Shown: in pieces, positions 15,216 through 21,761 of the stretch
Layout: the number at the start of each line of letters is the position of its first letter
Position numbering within the stretch: the stretch's first letter is position 1
DNA from: an uncultured Clostridia bacterium
GTDB lineage: Bacteria > Bacillota > Clostridia > TANB77 > CAG-508
Direction of reading: 5' to 3'
Assembly (NCBI GenBank): GCA_949746285.1
Contig: CATJZH010000138.1
Location: forward strand, 1 to 21,761
DNA: 21,761 nt
Made by a program: the position numbers and the translations under genes
Notes under the pieces: generated by a model
Databases searched by the model: none
Seen by the model: only the letters and a program-made list of their open reading frames with translations
Told to the model about the DNA's origin: nothing

Positions 15216-15244
15216 ATTATACCATTATTTTCTAAAAAATACAA
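15216..15244 (-). promoter_or_regulatory. Promoter of the glycosyltransferase gene (extended -10)
   Basis: On the minus strand TTGTAT (15239-15244) is followed, after 17 nt, by TATAAT (15216-15221), preceded by TGG to make TGGTATAAT. The weak -35 is compensated by the extended -10. The start codon is about 27 nt downstream of the -10. Confidence 0.7.
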
Positions 15245-15395
15245 TTGACTTAGTACAGTTTAATAAAATTTTAAGAGTATATTTTATCTAAATTTGGAAA
15301 AAATAAGAAAAAATTATGGAGGAGATAGTCTGAAAAATAAAAACTTTCAGTCAAATGAATGCCTTCAAGTGAAATAAGAAAGGAATAGAATTAAA

Positions 15396-16736
15396 ATGGA
15401 AAAAAGAAATTGGTTAAAAATTTGTGTTGGTGTTTTACTAATTCTTACAATTATAACAGGATACTATGCGTTTAAATTAAGAGAAGAATATAACAATACA
15501 AATAATAATAACTATACAGAGGCTTTTAGTAATCTAGTGAATTATGTGAATAGTGTTGAAAACTATTTAGCAAAGGCAATGATTTCTAGTGGACCAGAAC
15601 ATTCAGCGCAAACATTAACACAAATTTGGAGAGATTCAAATTTAGCAATAGTTTATTTGTCAAGAGTGTCTTTGGAGAATGAAGGACTTTCACAAACAGC
15701 TAAATTTCTAAATCAAGTGAGTGATTATTCATACTCATTATCTAGAAAAAATATAAATGGAGAAAGTTTAACTGATGATGATTTCAAAAATTTGGAAACT
15801 ATGTATAAATATAGTATTGATTTAGAAAATACATTAAATCAATTATCAGAGGAAATTTATAGTGGGCAAATAAGCTGGGATAGTTTAAAAACAAATTCAG
15901 GTACTAAATTTGCACAATCTGTTGATAGTGTGAGTGTTTTTTCGAATATTGATGATAATTTAAATGAATATGAAGGCTTGATTTATGATGGAGCATATTC
16001 AGACCATGTAGAAAAAGCCGAAAAAGTTGGTTTAACAGGTGATGATATAAGTGAAGAAGAAGCAAGAAATAAGGTAAAGGAATTTTTCGGAGATGATTTT
16101 GAGAATATAGAGTCTAATGCATTTTTAGAAAACGCTAATATTCCATCATATGATTTTTCAGTAAAACTAAAAAATAAAGATGATAAATACAGCATAATGG
16201 TATCTAAAAAAGGTGCACACATTGTAGAAACAGATTTAGATAGAGAAGTAAAAACAGAAAATTTATCACAAGAAGAAGCAAATGAAATAGGAAAAAGTTA
16301 TTTAGATAGTAAAGGTTTCAAAAACATGAAAGAAACTTATTTTGTTAAACAAGGTAATGTGGTAACAATAAATTATGCATATAATGATAATGGAGTAATT
16401 GTTTACCCTGACCTAATAAAAGTAAGAGTAGCTTTAGATAATGGAGAAGTTTTAGGAATAGAGGCCACAGGATATTTAAATTCTCATAAAGAAAGAATAT
16501 ATGTAGAACCAAAGATTTCTATAGAAGAAGCGAAATCTAAATTGAATAAAAAATTAGAAATATTATCTGAAAATATGGCCATAATTCCTACAGAATGGAA
16601 AACAGAAATTCCTTGTTATGAATTCAAAGGTAAAATAGGAGAGAGAGAATTTTTAGTTTATATAAATGTAGAAACAGGAAAAGAAGAAAATATACTAGTA
16701 ATACTAGAAACACCAGGAGGAACATTAACAATTTAG
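15396..16736 (+). CDS. ypeB: Germination protein YpeB
   Basis: YpeB is a spore inner-membrane-associated protein. In Bacillus it is needed for stability and localisation of the cortex-lytic enzyme SleB and is degraded during germination. The 446 residues match the family (about 450). The protein has an N-terminal signal anchor (about 8-25), a helical N-domain, the hallmark 'YEGLIYDGAYSDH' near residue 192-204, and C-terminal PepSY-like repeats with 'DLIKVRVALDNGEVLGIEA' and a 'YINVETGKEENILVI' terminal block. The ATG follows AAAGGA by 11 nt. Unlike the Bacillus sleB-ypeB operon, no sleB is adjacent; the upstream neighbour is divergent. The TAG stop touches the edge of a long inverted repeat. 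No convincing forespore (sigma-G) promoter could be picked out by eye. Confidence 0.95.
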   Translation: MEKRNWLKICVGVLLILTIITGYYAFKLREEYNNTNNNNYTEAFSNLVNYVNSVENYLAKAMISSGPEHSAQTLTQIWRDSNLAIVYLSRVSLENEGLSQTAKFLNQVSDYSYSLSRKNINGESLTDDDFKNLETMYKYSIDLENTLNQLSEEIYSGQISWDSLKTNSGTKFAQSVDSVSVFSNIDDNLNEYEGLIYDGAYSDHVEKAEKVGLTGDDISEEEARNKVKEFFGDDFENIESNAFLENANIPSYDFSVKLKNKDDKYSIMVSKKGAHIVETDLDREVKTENLSQEEANEIGKSYLDSKGFKNMKETYFVKQGNVVTINYAYNDNGVIVYPDLIKVRVALDNGEVLGIEATGYLNSHKERIYVEPKISIEEAKSKLNKKLEILSENMAIIPTEWKTEIPCYEFKGKIGEREFLVYINVETGKEENILVILETPGGTLTI

Positions 16737-16854
16737 TGTCCGGTTGGGGACGTTTGTTTTTGGACATTTTTGTCCATTTAGGGACAGATGTTTAATAACA
16801 TACGTATAAAAATGGACAAAAATGTCCAAAAACAAACGTCCCCAATTGGTCACT
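16735..16854. repeat. 120-bp long inverted repeat (GGGAC/GTCC family, copy 2)
   Basis: Arms 16735-16779 and 16810-16854 pair at 42 of 45 positions around a 30-nt loop. Each arm contains the nested palindrome TGGACATTTTTGTCCA. The core GTTTTTGGACA...TGTCC and the edge AGTGaCC are shared with the repeat at 10742-10799. A second internal GGGACAGATG motif (16781-16790) resembles GGGACGTATG in copy 1. The element abuts the ypeB stop codon and could also act as a terminator. It looks like a non-autonomous, REP- or MITE-type element. Confidence 0.85.
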
Positions 16855-16870
16855 TTTTGAGTTAATAGTC

Positions 16871-16897
16871 TTGAAATTGTTACAATATTGTTATAAT
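16871..16897 (+). promoter_or_regulatory. Promoter of the hydrolase-murF-ddl operon
   Basis: TTGAAA (16871-16876) is followed, after 15 nt, by TATAAT (16892-16897), preceded by TGT to form an extended -10 (16889-16897). A second TATAAT overlaps at 16897-16902 with a 20-nt spacer. It lies just downstream of the long inverted repeat and about 70 nt before the first start codon. Confidence 0.65.
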
Positions 16898-16968
16898 ATA
16901 ATACTAGTAACAAAAACTGGTAATTTGAATAAATTATAGTAAATAAAATTTACATATGGGAGGAAAAA

Positions 16969-17736
16969 TTGCAAGTAAAAGTAAATGACTGTAATATATA
17001 TTATGAAGTTTTAGGTGAGGGAAATCCTGTGATTTTATTGCATGGGTGGCTTGCAACTTTGGAAACAATGAGACCTATAGCTAATAATCTAAGTAGAAAT
17101 TTTAAAGTATATTTAGTTGATGTTATTGGTTTTGGAAAAAGTGATTTGCCTGAACATCCATTAAAAACTGATGACTTTGGAGATTTTTTAAAAGAGTTTG
17201 TAGAAAAACTTAAAATAGAAAATCCAATTTTAATAGGTCATTCAAATGGAGGAAGAATAATTATAAATGCAGTTGGAAGAGGTATTGTAAAACCTAGAAA
17301 AGTAGTTTTAATAGATAGTGCAGGTATAAAGGAAAAAAGAACTTTAAAATATTATTTAAAAGTTGCATTTTATAAAACAGGAAAATTTTTCTTGAATTTA
17401 TTGCCAAATACTAAATCTATAAAAGCTTTTAAAGAAAAATTGCGTAGTAAAGTTGGATCAGAAGATTATAAATCATCAGCAAATGTTTTAAAAGAAACTA
17501 TGAAAATAATAGTAAATGAAGATTTGACTTATTTATTGCCAAAGATTAGCGTTCCAACATTACTTTTTTGGGGAAGTTTAGATACAGCAACACCAATAAG
17601 TGATGGAAGAAAAATGGAAAAACTAATACCAGATGCAGGATTAATAGAGTATGCAGGTGCAACACATTTTTCTTATTTAGAAAACATAAATAACGTAAAT
17701 AGTGTGTTAAATGAATTTTTTAAAAACGATAAATAA
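16969..17736 (+). CDS. Alpha/beta hydrolase, first gene of a peptidoglycan-precursor operon
   Basis: A 255-residue alpha/beta-hydrolase fold protein without signal peptide, so probably cytoplasmic. The oxyanion-hole motif is 'LLHGW' (23-27), the nucleophile elbow 'GHSNGG' puts Ser92 as nucleophile, Asp205 lies in 'WGSLDTATP' and His233 in 'ATHFSYLE', so the triad is complete. The start is TTG at 16969, supported by GGGAGG 5 nt upstream; no in-frame ATG is nearby. The stop is 14 nt before the murF-like start. Family sequence does not reveal the substrate (ester, lactone, amide or thioester). Its place ahead of a Mur ligase and Ddl suggests a precursor or cell-envelope substrate, which is inference. 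Confidence 0.88.
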   Translation: MQVKVNDCNIYYEVLGEGNPVILLHGWLATLETMRPIANNLSRNFKVYLVDVIGFGKSDLPEHPLKTDDFGDFLKEFVEKLKIENPILIGHSNGGRIIINAVGRGIVKPRKVVLIDSAGIKEKRTLKYYLKVAFYKTGKFFLNLLPNTKSIKAFKEKLRSKVGSEDYKSSANVLKETMKIIVNEDLTYLLPKISVPTLLFWGSLDTATPISDGRKMEKLIPDAGLIEYAGATHFSYLENINNVNSVLNEFFKNDK

Positions 17737-17750
17737 AAGGGGAAGTGCTA

Positions 17751-19328
17751 ATGGAAATGGAAAGTATCTTATTAAATTTTAATTTAATTTTAATGTTAGC
17801 ATATTTTTATAGAGTTACTAGACATGGATTACATATTCTTCAATTAGAAAACTACTATATAGATAGATATGCTGTATGGATGAAAAGATATTTAAATAAA
17901 GTATTAAATTTAAGAGCACTAATTGTATTATTGGTTCCAACAATATTATTTATTATAAATAATGAAACAGTAAATACAATAGGCCTTATGGTAGAAGCTT
18001 TAGCTTTATTATATTTAATATTTATATTTAAAAAGAAAAAAGAAAAAAAGCCATTTGTAGTAACTGCAAGAATAAGAAGAGTTTATACTACATATTTAAT
18101 TTTGTTTGCTGTATTAGCAGTTTGTGCTAATATATTAAATTATAAATATGTAATGATAGTAGCAAATATTTGTACAGTAATTGCATATGTATTTGTTTAT
18201 ATAGTTAGTCTTATAAATAGACCAATAGAGAAAAGTATAAGAAGAGGATTTTGCAGAAAAGCTAAGAAGAAACTTAAAGAAGTTTCAGATCTTAAAGTAA
18301 TAGGTATTACTGGAAGCTATGGAAAAACAAGTACCAAATATGTAGTAAATACCATACTTTCACAAAAATATAATACTTTGATGACACCAGAAAGTTATAA
18401 TACAACAATGGGAGTTGTAAGAACAATAAATGAAAAGCTTACACCAATGCATCAATTATTTGTATGCGAAATGGGAGCAAAATATGTAGGAGATATAAAA
18501 GAAATTACAGACATAGTAAATCCAACTTATGGAATACTTACAGCTGTTGGACCTCAGCACTTAGATACTTTTAAATCTTTGGATAACGTTAAGAAAACGA
18601 AATTGGAATTAGTAGATAGTTTGCCAGAAGATGGTATAGCTTTTGTTAATTGGGAAGATGAAAATATTAGAAAATCTAAGATTACTAAAAATATGATAAA
18701 ATTTGGCTTGTCAAGTGAAGCAGATTATTATGCAACAAATTTAAATATAACAGAAAGAGGTTCTTCATTTGATGTTGTAATACCAAACAAAAATAAGATA
18801 AATGTAAAAACAAAACTTCTTGGAAGTTTGAATATTTTAAATATTGTAGGTGCAATAGCAATAGCAGACAAATTAGGACTAACAGAAGAAGAGATAAAAA
18901 TGGGAATAAAATATATTAGACCAGTACCACATAGATTAGAATTAAAACAAAATCCAAATGGAAGTATTATTATTGATGATGCTTATAATTCAAACATAAA
19001 GGGTGCTAAAATGGCATTAGAAGTATTAAAATCTTTTGAACATAAAAAAAGAATATTAATAACACCAGGTATAGTTGAATTAGGCGATAGAGCAATAGAA
19101 ATAAATAAAGGTTTAGGAAGAGAAGCAGCAGATAGCTGTGACTTTATAATATTAGTTGGACCTGATCAAGCAGCACCAATTTATAATGGAATTAAAGAAA
19201 AAGGCTACCCAGAGTCTCAAATATTTATTGCACAAAATTTGCAAGAAGCTTTAAGCAAAATGAATTCTATTATAACAAATGATAGTGTTGTTCTTTTAGA
19301 GAACGATTTACCTGATAACTATTTATAA
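17751..19328 (+). CDS. murF: Membrane-anchored MurF-family ligase (UDP-MurNAc-tripeptide:D-Ala-D-Ala ligase-like)
   Basis: MurF adds D-Ala-D-Ala to UDP-MurNAc-tripeptide using ATP. Here the ATP-binding central and C-terminal Mur-ligase domains are intact: P-loop 'GITGSYGKTSTK' (185-196), 'CEMGAKYVGDI' (239-249), 'AVGPQHLD' (265-272), 'NILNIVGA' (361-368), 'PHRLE' (393-397) and 'DDAYNSN' (409-415). The 525-residue protein is longer than usual MurF (about 450). Its first 165 residues form about five membrane helices instead of the soluble UDP-MurNAc-binding domain 1 that I would expect. ATG 17751 is chosen over GTG 17745 because it sits 7 nt from AGGGGA. The gene lies 14 nt after the hydrolase and 32 nt before ddl. 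It may be the housekeeping MurF, a second paralogue, or a ligase acting on a membrane-linked precursor. Confidence 0.82.
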   Translation: MEMESILLNFNLILMLAYFYRVTRHGLHILQLENYYIDRYAVWMKRYLNKVLNLRALIVLLVPTILFIINNETVNTIGLMVEALALLYLIFIFKKKKEKKPFVVTARIRRVYTTYLILFAVLAVCANILNYKYVMIVANICTVIAYVFVYIVSLINRPIEKSIRRGFCRKAKKKLKEVSDLKVIGITGSYGKTSTKYVVNTILSQKYNTLMTPESYNTTMGVVRTINEKLTPMHQLFVCEMGAKYVGDIKEITDIVNPTYGILTAVGPQHLDTFKSLDNVKKTKLELVDSLPEDGIAFVNWEDENIRKSKITKNMIKFGLSSEADYYATNLNITERGSSFDVVIPNKNKINVKTKLLGSLNILNIVGAIAIADKLGLTEEEIKMGIKYIRPVPHRLELKQNPNGSIIIDDAYNSNIKGAKMALEVLKSFEHKKRILITPGIVELGDRAIEINKGLGREAADSCDFIILVGPDQAAPIYNGIKEKGYPESQIFIAQNLQEALSKMNSIITNDSVVLLENDLPDNYL

Positions 19329-19360
19329 TTTTAAGATAATTTGAAAGGAAGATAAAATAA

Positions 19361-20611
19361 ATGAAAATAAAAGTAGGAGTTTTTTTTGGAGGAAGCTCAG
19401 TTGAACATGAAATATCTGTAATAACTATGAATCAAGCAATAACTAGTTTAAATCCAGAAAAATATGAAATTGTTCCTATATATATTGCCAAAAATGGTGT
19501 AATGTATACAGGAGATGATTTATTAGATTTATATTCTTTTAGAGATATGGATGTTTTATTAAAAAGATGCTATAAAGTAGCAGTTATAAATGATGGAGAA
19601 GCTGTAAAAGTTATAAGAACACCAGCACCATTAATAGGAAAAAGAGTTCTAAACACAATAGATGTTGCGTTTCCTATAGTTCATGGAACAAATTGTGAAG
19701 ATGGAACAATAGCAGGATTTGTTACATTACTTGGAATACCTTTTGTAGGACCAGATATAATGGCATCAAGTATCGGTATGGATAAAATATTGCAAAAGAA
19801 AGTTTTAAAAGCATCAGGAATTCCAGTTGTTGATTTTGTTTCTTTTTATTCAATCGAATACATAAAAGATGAAGAAAAAATATTAGATAAAGTAGATAAT
19901 GAATTAACCTATCCTGTAATAGTAAAACCAGGAAACTTAGGTTCAAGTGTTGGAATAAAAAAGGCTAGGAATAGAGTTGAATTAGAAGAAGCAATAGAAT
20001 TTGCAATGGAATTTGCAGATAGGATTATTGTAGAAAAAGCAGTAGAGAAACTAAAAGAAATTAATTGTTCTGCAATTGGAAATTTAACAGAAGTAGAAAC
20101 CTCAATTTGTGAAGAACCATTCTTTTCAGATGAAATATTAAGTTATACAGACAAATATATAGGTGATGGAAAATCAAAAGGTGGAACAATAGGTGGAGGA
20201 AAAGGTTCAACTATAAAATTTGGACCTCAAAAAACAGCTACTAAATCTTCTGGAAATGAATTTGGAAATAAGAAAATTCCAGCAGATATAAGCAAAGAAA
20301 AAACAGAAGAAATTCAAAACTTAACAAAAGAAGTATTTAAAGTTTTAGGATGTAGTGGAGTTTCAAGAGTTGACTTCTTAATAGATTTAGAAACAGATAA
20401 AGTATATGTAAACGAAATAAATACTATTCCAGGAGCATTGTCTTTCTATTTATGGGAAGCAAGTGGAAAAACTTTTGAAAAAGAATTAGATGAAATTATA
20501 GAAATAGCAATAAAAAGACATAGAGACAAAGAAAAATTAACATTCTCTTATGACCAAAATATCTTGGCTATGCAAGGTGGAGTCAAAGGTGCAAAAGGAA
20601 TGAAGAAATAA
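19361..20611 (+). CDS. ddl: D-alanine--D-alanine ligase with an extended, glycine-rich omega loop
   Basis: Ddl joins two D-alanines with ATP, feeding MurF. The 416-residue ATP-grasp protein shows 'GGSSVEHEIS' (10-19, with Glu15), 'VKPGNLGSSVGI' (188-199), 'YTDKY' (262-266), 'SRVDFLID' (335-342) and 'NEINTIPG' (351-358) followed by the 'LSFYLWEASG' variant. Tyr266 in the omega-loop motif favours D-Ala-D-Ala rather than D-Ala-D-lactate activity (inference from known Ddl/Van differences). Typical Ddl is 310-380 residues; much of the excess here is a Gly/Lys/Ser-rich insertion at about 268-305, between KY and IPADIS, where the omega loop covers the active site. AAAGGAAG precedes the ATG. It is the last gene of the operon with the hydrolase and murF-like gene. 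Confidence 0.94.
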   Translation: MKIKVGVFFGGSSVEHEISVITMNQAITSLNPEKYEIVPIYIAKNGVMYTGDDLLDLYSFRDMDVLLKRCYKVAVINDGEAVKVIRTPAPLIGKRVLNTIDVAFPIVHGTNCEDGTIAGFVTLLGIPFVGPDIMASSIGMDKILQKKVLKASGIPVVDFVSFYSIEYIKDEEKILDKVDNELTYPVIVKPGNLGSSVGIKKARNRVELEEAIEFAMEFADRIIVEKAVEKLKEINCSAIGNLTEVETSICEEPFFSDEILSYTDKYIGDGKSKGGTIGGGKGSTIKFGPQKTATKSSGNEFGNKKIPADISKEKTEEIQNLTKEVFKVLGCSGVSRVDFLIDLETDKVYVNEINTIPGALSFYLWEASGKTFEKELDEIIEIAIKRHRDKEKLTFSYDQNILAMQGGVKGAKGMKK

Positions 20612-20633
20612 ATTTAATTCTTAAAAAGTTAAG

Positions 20634-20817
20634 TATAAACCTATATTATATAAGTTCATTACAGTTTCTAGTTCAAATAATTATCATATAATTTTTAATA
20701 GCATTTTATGGTACCCTTTCACCAGAGGTGAACGATTTCCATAAAATGTATAAAAAATTCTACTTCAATTATTTTCAAGGCGAAACTTTCATTAACTTAT
20801 ATTAATATAGGTTTATA
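20634..20817. repeat. 184-bp nearly full-length imperfect palindrome (MITE-like element or structured RNA)
   Basis: Left arm 20634-20711 and right arm 20739-20817 are complementary at roughly 64 of about 80 positions by hand alignment. The ends are TATAAACCTATATT...AATATAGGTTTATA, with an exact 10-bp inner stem CATTTTATGG / CCATAAAATG (20702-20711 / 20739-20748) and an apical stem TTCACC-AGA-GGTGAA (20718-20732). Ends beginning TA suggest possible TA target duplication. It fills the gap between convergent ddl and the C39 peptidase, so it may also terminate both transcripts. No ORF of note lies in it. Confidence 0.82.
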
Positions 20818-20839
20818 TAATTTAAAATAAATTCATTTT

Positions 20840-21598
20840 TTATTCCTCTATATAGAGAATTTTAGCAATGTAAGGTAGTACCTCATCAAAATCATACCAG
20901 CCAGAGCTTTTACTATCATTTTCTAAGCCATTAGGATTAGAAACGTAAACCATACCTTGCTCATCTGCTGCAAGTAAAACCATATAATGAGATTTGTTAG
21001 TCCAACGATTGTTTGAATTTTCATTCCAAACACAAATTATTATAGGCTTATTTGTTTTTAGATGTTCAGTAATATTTTGTTCAGAGCGATGAATACTATC
21101 ATAATAAAAATCAGAATTTTCAATTCCAAAAGTATCAGATAATTCTTTTGAAAAATTTTCATAATTCAAAACAGGGTAATATTTTTTTCTTAAATCTTCG
21201 GGAGTATAGTTTTTATTATAGCCACTTAAAACTATTGACATCGCAGTAATTCCACATCCATTATCTTCCATTGTTCCACCCCAATATGTATTTTTGCTCC
21301 AACTACTATCTCCATTTTGTTTAAATTCAATATACTTTTTAGGATTTTTGCCAGTAGTAGTAAAAGTAGTAAAATATCCGTCTTTATTTTTTAGTTGTTC
21401 TTGTCCAACACCAGAGTAATTTGAATTTTGGTCTTGCTTTATAATTTTGTAATTAGAAGTGGTAAATATATTAGTAACAAACTTAGAAATTTTATAATTA
21501 TATTTAGAATAAATTTGAGCTATAAGAAAAATAAAAAATAATAATAAAATTATTCTAAATATTTTAATTTTTTTCTTTTTCTTTTGAACTCTGTTCAT
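20840..21598 (-). CDS. Membrane-anchored C39-like cysteine peptidase
   Basis: A 252-residue protein with a Lys-rich N-terminus, one membrane helix (about 12-30) acting as a signal anchor, a Ser/Thr/Asn-rich linker and a C-terminal papain-like domain of the peptidase C39_2 type. The predicted nucleophile is Cys115 in 'DNGCGITAMS'. His204 is in 'KSHYMVLLAA' and Asn221 in 'VSNPNG', the usual order Cys-His-Asn/Asp. It probably acts outside the membrane; the substrate is unknown. Members include bacteriocin-processing-like and surface peptidases, but no ABC transporter is fused or adjacent. The start is set at 21598 because GGAG lies 6 nt upstream; an ATG at 21610 lacks a good site. It converges on ddl across the 184-bp palindrome. 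Confidence 0.86.
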   Translation of the reverse strand: MNRVQKKKKKIKIFRIILLLFFIFLIAQIYSKYNYKISKFVTNIFTTSNYKIIKQDQNSNYSGVGQEQLKNKDGYFTTFTTTGKNPKKYIEFKQNGDSSWSKNTYWGGTMEDNGCGITAMSIVLSGYNKNYTPEDLRKKYYPVLNYENFSKELSDTFGIENSDFYYDSIHRSEQNITEHLKTNKPIIICVWNENSNNRWTNKSHYMVLLAADEQGMVYVSNPNGLENDSKSSGWYDFDEVLPYIAKILYIEE

Positions 21599-21604
21599 AG
21601 TTTT

Positions 21605-21608
21605 CTCC
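21605..21608 (-). promoter_or_regulatory. Ribosome-binding site deciding the peptidase start
   Basis: Minus-strand GGAG, embedded in the upstream in-frame ATG's second codon, is 6 nt from ATG 21598. No Shine-Dalgarno-like sequence precedes the ATG at 21610. Confidence 0.6.
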
Positions 21609-21610
21609 AT

Positions 21611-21761
21611 TCTTTTGTTTATTTTGAAGATAAATTTATTATAAAAGAAACTTATTAAGAAAAAGTTAACGAAAACTTAAAATTTTCTTAATATATTTTT
21701 AGATTTCAAAGTTTTTTGTAATTATAAAAATATATAAAATTAGTTATATTAATTAATAACA
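21611..21761 (-). other. AT-rich upstream region of the peptidase gene
   Basis: Non-coding and very AT-rich. A minus-strand TATAAT (21638-21643) is a plausible -10, but the best -35-like hexamer (TTAACT, 21664-21669) is 20 nt away, so the promoter call is weak. Nothing else is recognised up to the window edge. Confidence 0.35.

Noticed and set aside
15245..15283. TTGACT with downstream TAAAAT or TATATT as a ypeB promoter
   Set aside because: Spacers of 13 and 27 nt do not fit a sigma-A promoter, and no clear sigma-G pattern was found.
20612..20839. The palindromic gap as a CRISPR array or riboswitch
   Set aside because: There is a single inverted structure without direct repeats or spacers, and it lies 3' of both genes, not in a 5' leader.

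Overview
The window is very AT-rich DNA that uses mainly AGA for arginine and A/T-ending codons. It carries a full-length spoIIE and a ypeB. This points to an endospore-forming lineage of low-GC Firmicutes (Clostridia), probably a gut-type clostridium. Species cannot be named from the sequence alone. All stops fit the standard bacterial code. No rRNA, tRNA, CRISPR array or intact transposase gene was seen.

Region 1 (1-10754) is a surface-protein locus of two co-oriented, translationally coupled genes. The first enters from the left edge and is 5'-truncated here. It has DUF11-like repeats, an SdrD-B-type calcium-binding module and a C-terminal anchor. The second encodes a 2730-residue exported protein. 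It has a signal peptide, a probable thioester (covalent adhesin) head, eight tandem Cna-B-like domains of two alternating types, long Sdr-like stalk regions and a TPPTG-type sorting signal. No sortase is present in the window.

Region 2 (10755-13480) begins with a small GGGAC/GTCC palindromic repeat at the very end of the giant gene and a hairpin terminator. spoIIE follows, with a sigma-A-like promoter whose -35 overlaps a near-consensus Spo0A box, and its own terminator.

Region 3 (13481-14030) is a compact one-gene cassette. A 139-residue protein of unknown function lies between a near-perfect extended -10 promoter wrapped in short palindromes and a bidirectional-looking terminator. Its base composition (about 39% GC by partial count) and codon use are clearly unlike the neighbours, so it is probably foreign.

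Region 4 (14055-16736) has a GT28-family lipid glycosyltransferase (UgtP/MGDG-synthase type) on the minus strand and, diverging from it, ypeB, the partner of the spore-cortex lytic enzyme SleB. sleB itself is not adjacent.

Region 5 (16735-20817) begins with a 120-bp long inverted repeat sharing a core with the repeat at 10742. It is followed by an extended -10 promoter and a three-gene operon: an alpha/beta hydrolase, a membrane-anchored MurF-family ligase and a D-Ala-D-Ala ligase (Ddl). Ddl makes the dipeptide that MurF-type enzymes attach to peptidoglycan precursors, so the pairing makes biochemical sense. The operon ends in a 184-bp, nearly full-length imperfect palindrome that looks like a MITE. 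A membrane-anchored C39-like cysteine peptidase (minus strand) converges on it.

The overall theme is cell envelope and sporulation: surface adhesins, forespore phosphatase, glycolipid synthesis, germination and peptidoglycan-precursor synthesis, with three palindromic repeat elements and one foreign cassette in the gaps between genes.
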